DNA from: Bacteroidales bacterium
GTDB taxonomy: Bacteria; Bacteroidota; Bacteroidia; Bacteroidales; GWA2-32-17
Reading direction: 5' to 3'
Length of the DNA stretch: 56,568 nucleotides
NCBI GenBank assembly: GCA_013314715.1
Contig: JABUFC010000019.1
Span: 1 to 56,568, forward strand
Shown: positions 8,801 to 17,220 of the stretch, piece by piece
Layout: each line of letters starts with the position of its first letter
Position numbering within the stretch: position 1 is the stretch's first letter
Notes under the pieces: model-generated
Databases searched by the model: none
What the model was told of the DNA's origin: nothing
What the model saw: only the letters and a program-made list of their open reading frames with translations
Made by a program: the position numbers and the translations under genes

Positions 8801-10477
8801 ATTCAAGTAGCTCCATTTACTACAACTTATTATTATCTACTTGGAACAGATACTAATCAGTGTAAAAATATAGATAGTGCCGAAGTGGTAGTATATTCGT
8901 TGCCCAATGTTCAAATTGTAGGCGAACATCCCATTTGTTTTGGCGATAGTATTACTTTGTCTGCTACTGGTGCTTTGACTTATGTTTGGTATCCTGATAC
9001 ATTACAGGGACCGAGTCAAATATTTTCACCTGATACAACTTCATTCTACATTTTAGAGGGAACAGATTTTCATCAGTGTAAAAATACCGATACGGCTACT
9101 GTTGTTGTATATGCTTTGCCCAATGTTCAGATTCTTGGTGCACATCCTATTTGCTACGGCGATTTTATCGATCTTACTGCTGTCAATGCAGAACATTATG
9201 TTTGGAATACTTTGGATACAACAGCCTCTATTCATGTTAATCCTTCTCAAACATTCGATTTTATCGTAGTTGGTACCGATACTAATGGCTGTGTTAATAG
9301 CGACACCAGTCAGGTTATTGTTAATCCTTTGCCACCGGTAAGAATATTTGGCGTGCATCCAATTTGCCATTATGATAGCATTAGCATATCGGCATTTGGA
9401 GCAAACACTTATACATGGGTACCGTGGGGTTATCATGATACAACTATAACCGTTTCACCCGATTCTACTACCAATATTACGTTGATTGGCATTGATGGTA
9501 ATGGTTGTGTCAATAGCGATTCAGCTACACTGGTTGTATATCCATTGCCCAATGTAAGTGTTACGGGAGTTCATCCTATATGTATGGGCGATAGTATTAC
9601 ATTAACTGCACATGGGGCATACTCCTATCAGTGGATCCCTGTAAATATGAATGGAGAGCAAATTACCATTTCGCCAACTCAAACCGATAATTATACCGTA
9701 CTTGGTACCGATACCAATCAATGCAAAAATACAGCAGATTTTTCTATAACTGTTTACGAACTACCGGTTGCTAATATTACAGGTATAAATCGAATTTGCC
9801 AACAAGAAATGGTAACACTTACCGCATCGGGAGGCGATTCATATATTTGGAATACCGCAGAAACGTCCACAAGTATTGATGTTATGCCAATGCAAACAAC
9901 AACCTATTCTGTTATTGCAATAAAAAACATTTGTTCGGATACCGCATATTTTACCTTAAATGTAGATCCTAAACCAACCTTAACGTTAACACACGATACA
10001 ACCATAATTATTGGTATGTCGCTTCCTTTGCAAGTAAGTGGAGCCCATACATACATTTGGACCCCCGTTACTTATTTGTCTTGTACTTCGTGCAATAATC
10101 CGAATACGCGTCCTTCAGAAACAATAGAGTATTGTGTAGAGGGAATTAATACTTTTGGATGTTCTGACACTGCTTGTGTTGTTGTAACGGTAGATAAAGA
10201 ATGTGGCGAAACCTTTGTGCCATCAGCTTTTAGTCCTAATGGAGATGGGAATAACGATATATTGTATGTAAGAGGTAAATGTATAAAATCGATGAATTTT
10301 ACCATTTTTAATCGATGGGGCGAAAAAGTCTTCGAAAGTTATGATCCTGATAATGGTTGGGATGGTACATTTAGAGGTAAGGAACTCGATACCGGAGTAT
10401 TTGTTTATGTCTTAAAAGCCGAATATTACAATGGTGTTATAATAAATCAAAAAGGTAACATAACTTTAGTACGATAA
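5870..10477 (+). CDS. Giant secreted repeat protein: SBBP-like propeller, ten Ig-like repeats, T9SS type B sorting domain
   Basis: 1535 residues from the ATG at 5870; an in-frame TTG at 5795 would add 25 charged residues before the signal peptide and is rejected. The signal peptide is MRLYIALILFFLSTAKVIWA. An N-terminal domain (KNVGQIA onwards) precedes several repeats of the type LLWSTYLGG / WGTYF / WSTYYGG with FIAKF, as in SBBP beta-propeller proteins. Ten Ig-like units of about 72-80 residues follow, with consensus GEHPICFGDSITL then YIWTP. The last ~90 residues (FVPSAFSPNGDGNND, FNRWGEKVF, W-DGT, YVLKA, KGNITLVR) are the gliding-motility-associated type B signal. The protein should cross the outer membrane by T9SS and act at the surface, possibly as an adhesin. 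The PorP/SprF gene follows after 3 nt, the usual pairing for type B cargo. Confidence 0.88.
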   Translation: MRLYIALILFFLSTAKVIWANNNSIPQVSKATFIKNVGQIASMENNQPVADVLYYVSTPQAILYIRKTGLTYLFQKNDYRQNDQDDYPQIEKTHWQRVDVEYVGAALSKVEEEDMVPWQYNFFYAHCPEGIKNVSGYRKLTFKEIYKGIDFKIYFNEKGELKYDFIVSPHADPNQIQLQYKYSNPIIENNDGSILIKNDLGEITENTPYAYQQNNSVEIKWKLLGQNSLTFDIGNYNRNQALTIDPFLLWSTYLGGGNDDISEGVAANGNMIVVAGQTGSSNFPTMNSGGGAYFMGSNSGNNDLFIAKFTDGGVMQWVTYYGGTGSDVKAKPTIVNNQYIYISAQSWSTNMPTFDPGNGAFYKDTLGNPSYADGFIIKFDLNSNLLWATYFGGVYSDETPNIAVTNNAVFTFVTGSSNDMPLVDPGSGAWQQSISNNNENVYIAKFNISDNNLTWGTYFSTASVGIGNGWNQIACSPTHLFMALNVKDLDAPIVNPLNGAYCDSSYNGGLTDALICKFSENGVLEWSTYYGGVGTEDIRGICVANNKLWIAGSTNSNNFPVFDPGNGAYVQSTYGGGSYDGIIASFDLNGQLLWSTYYGGNQRDDIRDIKGDNYGVFVTGRVVNSGLPLYNNGTSGFFESNAKSIFIGKFKQNGKRQWMTYFSGTAGEGRKLAVTNDAVYLTGYINGTLLTNDLGNGAYFQPGFAGGTWDAFIAKFDRCVIPNVNITVSQSAICNFDSTWLYGHGDDVLAYNWSTLATTDSIHVSPNVTTTYTVTITDDMACSNSADTTIIVYPLPNVTITAEHPICIGDSITLYANGAQTYIWTPINVTADSISVAPLNTTTYYVLGTDTNNCKNIDSAQVIVNPLPNVFITGEHPICFRDSITLYGNGAQTYLWSPNALAGDSIEVSPSNTTTFYILGTDSNGCKNIDSAEVVVYPLPNVQIVGEHPICFGDSIKLYAQGANTYIWTPGNYTIDSIQVAPFTTTYYYLLGTDTNQCKNIDSAEVVVYSLPNVQIVGEHPICFGDSITLSATGALTYVWYPDTLQGPSQIFSPDTTSFYILEGTDFHQCKNTDTATVVVYALPNVQILGAHPICYGDFIDLTAVNAEHYVWNTLDTTASIHVNPSQTFDFIVVGTDTNGCVNSDTSQVIVNPLPPVRIFGVHPICHYDSISISAFGANTYTWVPWGYHDTTITVSPDSTTNITLIGIDGNGCVNSDSATLVVYPLPNVSVTGVHPICMGDSITLTAHGAYSYQWIPVNMNGEQITISPTQTDNYTVLGTDTNQCKNTADFSITVYELPVANITGINRICQQEMVTLTASGGDSYIWNTAETSTSIDVMPMQTTTYSVIAIKNICSDTAYFTLNVDPKPTLTLTHDTTIIIGMSLPLQVSGAHTYIWTPVTYLSCTSCNNPNTRPSETIEYCVEGINTFGCSDTACVVVTVDKECGETFVPSAFSPNGDGNNDILYVRGKCIKSMNFTIFNRWGEKVFESYDPDNGWDGTFRGKELDTGVFVYVLKAEYYNGVIINQKGNITLVR
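8687..8954 (+). repeat. Perfect 52-bp direct repeat inside the Ig-like repeat region
   Basis: Bases 8687-8738 and 8903-8954 are identical over 52 nt at a period of 216 nt (72 codons), encoding NVQIVGEHPICFGDSI twice. The neighbouring Ig-like units are only similar at protein level, so these two are the most recently duplicated or gene-converted units. Confidence 0.9.
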
Positions 10478-10480
10478 TTT

Positions 10481-11509
10481 ATGCATATGATTAAAAAAAT
10501 ATCCATTTTAATATGGGGAAGCTTGTTAACAATAGGAGCTAATGCTCAAGATGTAATGCTTTCTCAACCGTTAGAATCTCCCATAGTTTTAAATCCAGCT
10601 AATACAGGAGCTCAATACGATTTAAGAACAAATTTAAATTATAGGCAACAGTGGCGAAGCGTTACCGATCCTTTTACTACGGTTATGGCATCGGGTGATG
10701 CCAAAATTGCATCACGTGGAAAATCTTCATCGTCTTTTGGTGTTGGCTTATTTATAATGAACGACAGGGCAGGTGGAGCTCATTTAAATACTTTTTTGGG
10801 GGGGCTTAATATTGCCGCTAAGGTTCCTTTAACAGGTAGTCAGAATATTTCGGCAGGTATTGGTACTGCATTTATGCAACGTCATATCGATTACAGTGCT
10901 CTTACTTGGGATAAACAATATGATGGGTTGGTATATAATCCTAGTCTTTCTAATGGTGAACAATTATCGAATGAACGAACCAATAATATTGATTTATCGG
11001 CTGGATTACAATGGAGCTATGGTAAAGGAGCTACAACGTTATCTTCGAATGATAATATTGGAGCGCAAGTAGGAATTGCGGTTTATCATATTAATAAGCC
11101 AAATTTGAGTTTCGATTACAATGATAAGTCTTATATGCGATTTGTTTTACATTCAACCATTTCATATGGAGTAAAAAATTCTAATATGCAAATATCGCCT
11201 TCTTTTATAGCTGCATTTCAAGGACCATCGAAAATGTTTTATACGGGTGCTCTAGTAAAATATAAACTTCAGGAGTCATCTAAATATACCGATTATGTTT
11301 TAGCTCGTATGATAAATGTAGGTACATATTATCGTTTTGGCGACGCAATTGTAGTGATGACTCAACTGGAATGGGGGCAATTTGCTTTTGGAATTAGTTA
11401 TGATATCAATGTTTCGTCGCTAACTCGAGTTAGTACAGGACGTGGTGGTTTTGAATTGTCTGCACGATATATTCCCTTCCGTTCAGGTGTTTCAAGCCGT
11501 TTATTATAA
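10481..11509 (+). CDS. PorP/SprF family type IX secretion system membrane protein
   Basis: 342 residues (340 if the in-frame ATG at 10487 is used, which gives the cleaner signal peptide MIKKISILIWGSLLTIGANAQ). The mature N-terminus (QPLESPIVLNPANTGAQYDLRTNLNYRQQW) and the repeated amphipathic beta strands with glycine-rich turns are typical of the PorP/SprF outer-membrane beta barrel family. SprF-type proteins are needed for secretion or surface attachment of a partner carrying a type B C-terminal signal, normally encoded next door. The partner here is the 1535-residue protein 3 nt upstream. A strong bidirectional terminator follows. Confidence 0.9.
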   Translation: MHMIKKISILIWGSLLTIGANAQDVMLSQPLESPIVLNPANTGAQYDLRTNLNYRQQWRSVTDPFTTVMASGDAKIASRGKSSSSFGVGLFIMNDRAGGAHLNTFLGGLNIAAKVPLTGSQNISAGIGTAFMQRHIDYSALTWDKQYDGLVYNPSLSNGEQLSNERTNNIDLSAGLQWSYGKGATTLSSNDNIGAQVGIAVYHINKPNLSFDYNDKSYMRFVLHSTISYGVKNSNMQISPSFIAAFQGPSKMFYTGALVKYKLQESSKYTDYVLARMINVGTYYRFGDAIVVMTQLEWGQFAFGISYDINVSSLTRVSTGRGGFELSARYIPFRSGVSSRLL

Positions 11510-11513
11510 AAAA

Positions 11514-11540
11514 CCTTGGTTTTATAACCAAGGCTTTTTT
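11514..11540. terminator. Bidirectional Rho-independent terminator
   Basis: An 8-bp perfect stem CCTTGGTT (11514-11521) / AACCAAGG (11526-11533) with loop TTAT. A T-run follows on the plus strand and an A-run precedes it, so it can end both the PorP/SprF gene (+) and the flavoenzyme gene (-). Confidence 0.92.
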
Positions 11541-11548
11541 GGGAATGC

Positions 11549-14500
11549 TTATTTAAATGCTGTTTCTGGTAAACCGTCTCCCGAAAGCTTTAATCGATCA
11601 AAATAAGTGGGAACAGGTTTGCCATTAATCTTATCTACATACATTTTTGCTAAATATTGACTGAGCATAAAACCATGACCACGTAAGCCAATAAACAATC
11701 CTAATTCGGGGTCGATAATATAGCGAGGTTCTACATAATAACCCGACCAAACAGCTTGGAAGCCTACTGACGATAATTGAGGTATCCAATTAACAAAGAT
11801 TTCAGAAACAATTTCAATAAAATCTTTTGAATTGATTTTTAAATTTTTATCTGTTTCTAAATAATCATTAGCTGGCGATGCACATCCAATAATTTGTCCT
11901 GTTTCGGCAAGTTGCTGACCATACACAGCCGAAAATCCTTTGTATTTGCGTCTATCAATTAACATGTCGAGCGATTGACCATCTTTTCCCATCATTGGAA
12001 GGCGTCTAGTAATAAAAGCCTGATGTTTTACAGGATATAAGCCGGTTTCAATATCAAGCTTACGAGCAAACTCTGCTCCCTTAGGACCCAAAGCATTAAC
12101 AAAATGATCGCAGGTTACTTCGTAATAACTTCCATCATGATGCTTAACCAACACTTTGTACTGACCATTCTTTTCTATATCAATCAATTGGCTATCTTCC
12201 CAAATTTCGCCACCCTTTTCGTTTCCAATAGCTCTTAACGTGTCGATAACAATGCCGGGAGTAGCTTGCCAACAATTGTGAGTAATGAGAGCAGCGTTAT
12301 ACGTTTTTAGGTTAGGATTAAAATTAGGTGAAATTTCTTTAACAAAATCTTTGGGTTCAATTAAATAAGCATCGCTCCATTCGATTGATTTTTCCAGTGC
12401 TTTGTAAGTAGCATCGTCGTGTGCAAACGTAACATATCGTGTTTGTTTAAAGTTGATATTTCTGAGCTTTTGTAATTCTTTAAATATTTCCAGATTGTGT
12501 GTAGCTATATCAGATATTTCGGGCACTGTAAAAGCTGGACGTCCACCGGCTATATTGCGCCATGAAGCACCACGGTCATAATTAATCAAAATAGGTTTAT
12601 AGCCGGCTTCGGCAAAATAGCGATACAAAGCACTTCCTGCTATTCCACCACCAGCAATTAAAACCGATGTTTTTACTTGTTTTATCTTGTCTTTTTGGTG
12701 ATGGATTATAATTTTTTCTTTTATTGATTTGGGATATAATTCACCCATGGTTAGTTGATTAGATAATGGACCACGTGGAGTAGCATCGCCAATTACTTGT
12801 ATGTTTTTATCAGCGATGGCTTGTTTAAGTCGTTTAATACAACGTTTCCCTCGGCAAGCACCCATACCAAGGCGAGTTGTGTGTTTTATTTCGTCAATGG
12901 ATATATATTTTCGGTCGCCAATTTCATTTAAAATTTCATCCATAGTAACATCGTCGCAATGGCAAACATAAGTTTTACTTTCAATGGGGCCTTCGTATTT
13001 TTTTAACTGAACGGATTCTGGGTATTTTTCTTTTAAAATAAAACCGCGAACTTCGGTCAAAGCTTCGCCTTTTAAGGTTATTGATTTTACGCGAGCAACA
13101 TTAGTTTTATTAGGTTTTAATAATATTTTTTCAATAATTCCTTCGCCTAATTTTTGCCCTTGATTGTTTACTAAATAAACCTCTTTACCTTCTTCTGCAA
13201 AATATTCGATAGGTAAGAACAAACAATCTTTTTTAAGATTGTAACCAAAAATGGCTAATCCGGGGCATTGGTAAACACAATCCATACAACCTACGCACTT
13301 GTTGAAATCGATTTGAGGTACTGTGCTGGTTGATGATTTGGTGATAGCTCCATGAGGGCAGGCAAATGAACACGGATTGCAAGCAAAGCCATAAAGACAA
13401 TCGATGAGTACAAAGGGTTTTTCTAATCGATCTTGTTTAGGATAATAAGGTTTTTCGATAACTCGAACCGGATGTTGTTGTGAGTCGATATATTCTTTTG
13501 ATATTTCAAGATAATCGTTATAGTTATATCGTTTTCCTAATGCTTCTAAAACTTCAAAAGCAGCTTGTTTACCGCGTAAAACGGCACTTGTGCCTTCACC
13601 AATTCTTATAGCATCGCCTACGCCATAGCACAAACGTCCAAATACTTCATTGCCTTTTATAAGCAATTGGTCGTCAGGAACTAAGCCTGTACATATATTG
13701 ATAGCATCTATTCCGTCAATTACTTTTTCAGTTCCGGGAATGGGTTTAAAGTTCTTGCATTCGGCTATGACAGCACCGGTAATTCCTGTATAATCTTTAT
13801 TTGGGATCGCCTTAAGTAAAATATGTGAGGTTAATATTGGAATCCCTAAACGACGAACACGATTAGCCTGAACAGGGAAACCACCTTCTTTATCTTGAGC
13901 CTCGATAATGGCTTTTACATTGGCACCGGCTTGCATTAATTGGTATGATGTAAGATAACCAATATTACCGGCACCTACCGTTAATATATTTTTACCTAGC
14001 AGTGTAAACTCATTATTCATCATTTTTTGAACAACGGCAGCTGTGTAAACGCCTGGTACATCATCGTTTTCAAACGTTGGCATAAATGGAACGGCTCCTG
14101 TTGCTACAATAAGAGCATCGGCATCAATGTAATATATTTCTTCTGTTTCGATGTTTTTTATAGCCAAACGTTTGCCTTCTAAAATATCCCAAACAGTCGA
14201 ATTCAAAAAAATGCCTGAATGATCATCACCAGCTAAGGTTTTGGCAATGTCAAATCCACGCATACCACCAAATTTCTTTTCTTTCTCAAAAAAGAAAAAC
14301 TGGTGCGTTTGCATTAAAAACTGACCTCCAATTTTGGCATTATTATCCACTACAATATTGTCTATCCCATGCATATTAAGGGTTTCGCGAGCAGCTAAAC
14401 CGGCAGGACCTGCTCCAATAATAGCAACTTGGGTTTTATATACTTTTATAGGTTCATTTGTTTTTATTGGCACTTCGTTGGGCGAATAATTCTTCGGTAT

Positions 14501-14776
14501 TTCACGAACTTCCTTAACTCCGTCAACTTTGGTGATGCAAATTCTACGAATAACACCGTCAACCAACATTTCGCATGCTCCGCATTTGCCTATACCACAT
14601 TCTAAGCTTCTGTTACGATTATCGAGACTATGACTATGAACAGGATAACCTGCTTGATGTAATGCTGCAGCTATGGTAAAGCCTTTTTGAGCTTTTATTT
14701 CTTCCCCTTCGTATATAAATGTAATAATGTCCGTTTTGGGAACTTCTAAAATGGGGTGTTTTTCTACTTTTATCAT
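11549..14776 (-). CDS. Fused iron-sulfur flavoenzyme, HcnABC / sarcosine-oxidase / dye-linked proline dehydrogenase type
   Basis: 1075 residues that combine modules normally carried by separate subunits. (1) N-terminal 2Fe-2S domain with Cys60, 65, 68 and 80 (HcnA-like). (2) Pyridine-nucleotide-disulfide type FAD domain (GAGPAG at 121-126; second dinucleotide motif VGAGNIG near 267). (3) Two 4Fe-4S motifs at about 465-515 (CNPCSFACP, CVGCMDCVYQCP). (4) A BFD-like 2Fe-2S domain (VCHC ... GACRGKRC, about 607-646). (5) A C-terminal DAO/glycine-oxidase-like FAD domain (IAGGGIAGSAL, about 703) ending in the usual GLRGHG segment. The family oxidises secondary amines or imino acids (proline, hydroxyproline, sarcosine, opines, or glycine to cyanide). 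I infer oxidation of such an amine with electrons passed through the FeS chain; the substrate is unknown. Confidence 0.85.
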   Translation of the reverse strand: MIKVEKHPILEVPKTDIITFIYEGEEIKAQKGFTIAAALHQAGYPVHSHSLDNRNRSLECGIGKCGACEMLVDGVIRRICITKVDGVKEVREIPKNYSPNEVPIKTNEPIKVYKTQVAIIGAGPAGLAARETLNMHGIDNIVVDNNAKIGGQFLMQTHQFFFFEKEKKFGGMRGFDIAKTLAGDDHSGIFLNSTVWDILEGKRLAIKNIETEEIYYIDADALIVATGAVPFMPTFENDDVPGVYTAAVVQKMMNNEFTLLGKNILTVGAGNIGYLTSYQLMQAGANVKAIIEAQDKEGGFPVQANRVRRLGIPILTSHILLKAIPNKDYTGITGAVIAECKNFKPIPGTEKVIDGIDAINICTGLVPDDQLLIKGNEVFGRLCYGVGDAIRIGEGTSAVLRGKQAAFEVLEALGKRYNYNDYLEISKEYIDSQQHPVRVIEKPYYPKQDRLEKPFVLIDCLYGFACNPCSFACPHGAITKSSTSTVPQIDFNKCVGCMDCVYQCPGLAIFGYNLKKDCLFLPIEYFAEEGKEVYLVNNQGQKLGEGIIEKILLKPNKTNVARVKSITLKGEALTEVRGFILKEKYPESVQLKKYEGPIESKTYVCHCDDVTMDEILNEIGDRKYISIDEIKHTTRLGMGACRGKRCIKRLKQAIADKNIQVIGDATPRGPLSNQLTMGELYPKSIKEKIIIHHQKDKIKQVKTSVLIAGGGIAGSALYRYFAEAGYKPILINYDRGASWRNIAGGRPAFTVPEISDIATHNLEIFKELQKLRNINFKQTRYVTFAHDDATYKALEKSIEWSDAYLIEPKDFVKEISPNFNPNLKTYNAALITHNCWQATPGIVIDTLRAIGNEKGGEIWEDSQLIDIEKNGQYKVLVKHHDGSYYEVTCDHFVNALGPKGAEFARKLDIETGLYPVKHQAFITRRLPMMGKDGQSLDMLIDRRKYKGFSAVYGQQLAETGQIIGCASPANDYLETDKNLKINSKDFIEIVSEIFVNWIPQLSSVGFQAVWSGYYVEPRYIIDPELGLFIGLRGHGFMLSQYLAKMYVDKINGKPVPTYFDRLKLSGDGLPETAFK

Positions 14777-14796
14777 AAGTATTGAATTTTAACATG

Positions 14797-14827
14797 CAAA
14801 GTTTTACCTTTATTTGTCAAATTGCAA
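14797..14827 (-). promoter_or_regulatory. Predicted promoter of the fused flavoenzyme
   Basis: Reading the minus strand: TTG (14827-14825), 20-nt spacer, AAACTTTG (14804-14797), a near match to TAnnTTTG about 20 nt before the ATG at 14776. Confidence 0.4.
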
Positions 14828-14841
14828 TGACCTTTGTCATT
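14826..14841. promoter_or_regulatory. Perfect palindrome overlapping the -33 element (candidate operator)
   Basis: AATGAC-CTTT-GTCATT is a perfect 6-4-6 inverted repeat that overlaps the predicted -33 box of the flavoenzyme gene by two bases. Its position fits a dimeric regulator that activates or blocks this gene. The regulator is not known; the half-site TGAC/GTCA is shared by several families. Confidence 0.4.
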
Positions 14842-14862
14842 CAAATATTGTGATAATTGATA

Positions 14863-16056
14863 TTATTTTTTTTCGGCTTGGGTTTTTACAAATTGCCATA
14901 CATCCCATTGTTCGTCTCCCCAATGATGATAGATATGTATCATTGCAGGTTGAATAATTTTATTGCCCTTTAATAATAAGGATTTGCTCTTGTCCACTGT
15001 AATTTCGGGTTTATAAAAATCGGCAATAAAATTAAATTTTTCGGGGAGCAGAGGATGATTTTGTAAGTTATATTGAAAAACGGTTGCTATTAAAGTCCCT
15101 TGATCGCGAACCCTCCAAAATGAATTTTTAAAGAGAGTTAATGTATTTTGATGCCATTGTTCCATAAAGGCATGCGATTGATGGTCAAAAACAAAAACAC
15201 CACCATTCCAGTGTTGCCAATCAATTGGTACATCTACGTTGAAGGTTTCTTTTAATGCTTGTTGTATATGGTTGCATCGATTGGGCGTAACGGCAAGCTT
15301 GCCATTCTTAGTCCATTGTCGTTTTATGAAATTAAATGTATAACCGGTTTTTTCTTTGATAGTTTTTCTATAAAGCAATAGAATTGGATAATAAAAATAA
15401 TTTGATACTTCTAATTGTTTTTTACGAGCATTAATTGTTATATCATCTGATATCTTTGTTTTTCCAATTATATAACTGATGATAAATTTAAGGTAAAAAT
15501 GGAATAACTCCCATAAGTTTGTGTTTATTTTATTTTGCAAAGCAATAAGCTTTCTGATTTCTTTTTTGCTATAATCAGGTGGATAATGAGGATTTTTAAT
15601 AATTGCTGCTATAGATTGTTGAAATAAAGAATCGGTTTTTTCAAATTTTGCTTTACAACTGCAATGAACGGCATAAGGGCTAAAGTACGATAGTGTGCTG
15701 TGATCTTTAGCAAAAGTTATTGGTGACTGATAATATTTAAATATGTTGTTGCATTCAGCATTTAAAGCAATTACATCGCTATCGAGGTAGCAATATGTCT
15801 TATTGTTTGGTAATATTTTATGTAACGATGTTTTGAGCCAAATGCTTGCCTGATGATGATCGTAAGAGGATGGCGTTTCAATATCTATAACATTATCATG
15901 ATGTATAGGAATTTCGTTACGTGTGGAATCGGTAACTACATAAATAGGATATTGACTATGTTTTTTTAATTGCTCAAGTGAAAAATGTAAGGTGTCGATA
16001 TGTACTTTTGCTCCACAAACAACAAACACAAAAGCAGCATGATCAGACGTTAACAT
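14863..16056 (-). CDS. Nucleotide-sugar glycosyltransferase-like protein (GT-A fold, GT8-like)
   Basis: 397 residues, no signal peptide or clear membrane segment, so probably cytoplasmic. The N-terminus has a beta-alpha Rossmann-like start (AAFVFVVCGAKVHID), and YLDSDVIAL near residue 92-100 is a DxD-type motif that would bind the metal and nucleotide sugar. NGGVFVFD near residue 286 matches the NGG segment of GT8-like enzymes. A C-terminal IYHHWGDEQWD supplies a possible metal-binding His. Donor and acceptor are unknown. It lies 6 nt downstream of the PorV-like gene on the same strand and may be co-transcribed with it. Confidence 0.6.
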   Translation of the reverse strand: MLTSDHAAFVFVVCGAKVHIDTLHFSLEQLKKHSQYPIYVVTDSTRNEIPIHHDNVIDIETPSSYDHHQASIWLKTSLHKILPNNKTYCYLDSDVIALNAECNNIFKYYQSPITFAKDHSTLSYFSPYAVHCSCKAKFEKTDSLFQQSIAAIIKNPHYPPDYSKKEIRKLIALQNKINTNLWELFHFYLKFIISYIIGKTKISDDITINARKKQLEVSNYFYYPILLLYRKTIKEKTGYTFNFIKRQWTKNGKLAVTPNRCNHIQQALKETFNVDVPIDWQHWNGGVFVFDHQSHAFMEQWHQNTLTLFKNSFWRVRDQGTLIATVFQYNLQNHPLLPEKFNFIADFYKPEITVDKSKSLLLKGNKIIQPAMIHIYHHWGDEQWDVWQFVKTQAEKK

Positions 16057-16062
16057 TGTAAA

Positions 16063-17130
16063 TTATTTACGGTCGAAACAATATTTCAAGCCAATAACAT
16101 GCGAATATAAAGCAGCAGATGCATTGCCAATATCGGTAAAGGCATAGTCGAAGCCGAAATTTTTATAAAAAACGCCTACTCCTATCGAAGGTTGCAGGTT
16201 ATATGATTTATTCCCGGCAAAATCGCTTATTTGTTGAATATTATAAACACCGGCTCTCAAAAAAATCATTTTCATATAAGAAAGCTCAATCCCAAGATGT
16301 GGGTCAATGCTTGCAAAAGAAGATTTAACCAGCGTATTTCTCTTTTTATCGAAAGTAAAATCGGCATCTAATTCGGCTAATAGGCTATATTTTTCTTTAA
16401 AAGTAAAAGTTTTAGATGCACCTAATAATAAACGTGGGATGGTTATTTCTAAACCATTGGTAGGGATTTCGTTGCCCGTTTTAATAAATGCATCTTCAAA
16501 TGTTTCGGTATTGTACCTCCAAGCATTGAACGTAGAGGTAGCATCTCTAAGCACAGCGCCAAACCTCCAATTGTTGAGCGAATAATTTGCCGATAAATCG
16601 AAACCAAACCCCCAAGCAGAAGCAAAATCACCAACGATTCTTCGTATTATTTTAACATTGCCACCTACATTAAGCGAAGGTATTTGTTTCAACTTTCGAG
16701 CATAAGAAAGTAGGGCTGCATAATCGGCAATAGAAAAAGAAGAGAGTTTGCTGTAATCGAAATTGCCATTGGCATCAACTAAATCGAGCGTATTAGGGAT
16801 ATCGTCCACGCCAAAGCGGATAATGCTTATGCCAAAAGCCGAAGAATCGGAATTTCGAATAGCAAACGAACCATAATCGTATTTTGCTAATCCACCGAAA
16901 TACGAAGCATGCATAACGCCAATATTTGCATTTTGCTGAAGCTCAACCAACGACGAAGGATTCCAATATCCGGCATGGACATCCGAAACCGAAGCAACCA
17001 CAGCATTGCCCATCGATAAAGCTTTGCCTCCAATGCCCAATTGTAAAAATTCGTTGCTATATTTTTGGGCATACAAAAACGAACAACTAACGAAAACACT
17101 TATAATTAGTAGCGAAAATCGAGCAATCAT
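16063..17130 (-). CDS. PorV/PorQ-like outer-membrane protein (FadL-type barrel), T9SS associated
   Basis: 355 residues with signal peptide MIARFSLLIISVFVSCSFLYAQ. The mature start (SNEFLQLGIGGKALSMGNAVVASVSDVHAGYWNPSSL) is the hallmark of the PorV/PorQ/UPF0164 family: a gly-rich strand, AMGNA-like motif and WNPAGL-like motif. PorV is the T9SS shuttle that carries cargo with C-terminal signals; this shorter member resembles the paralogues called PorV2. Its role in secretion is inferred from the family and from the two CTD-bearing proteins in this window. A TAACTTTG box lies 15 nt upstream. Confidence 0.8.
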   Translation of the reverse strand: MIARFSLLIISVFVSCSFLYAQKYSNEFLQLGIGGKALSMGNAVVASVSDVHAGYWNPSSLVELQQNANIGVMHASYFGGLAKYDYGSFAIRNSDSSAFGISIIRFGVDDIPNTLDLVDANGNFDYSKLSSFSIADYAALLSYARKLKQIPSLNVGGNVKIIRRIVGDFASAWGFGFDLSANYSLNNWRFGAVLRDATSTFNAWRYNTETFEDAFIKTGNEIPTNGLEITIPRLLLGASKTFTFKEKYSLLAELDADFTFDKKRNTLVKSSFASIDPHLGIELSYMKMIFLRAGVYNIQQISDFAGNKSYNLQPSIGVGVFYKNFGFDYAFTDIGNASAALYSHVIGLKYCFDRK

Positions 17131-17144
17131 AAAAAAAACTTGTT

Positions 17145-17152
17145 CAAAGTTA
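17145..17152 (-). promoter_or_regulatory. -7 box of the PorV-like gene
   Basis: Minus-strand TAACTTTG, a full match to TAnnTTTG, 15 nt before the ATG at 17130, giving a very short leader. No clear -33 element is visible. Confidence 0.55.
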
Positions 17153-17193
17153 ATTATTTTACTTCATTTAATAAAACGTATCAACTAATAACA

Positions 17194-17201
17194 TAAATTT
17201 G
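17194..17201 (+). promoter_or_regulatory. -7 box of pssA
   Basis: TAAATTTG, a full match to TAnnTTTG, 19 nt before the pssA ATG. Confidence 0.55.
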
Positions 17202-17220
17202 CCAAAAATATTGTAATAGA

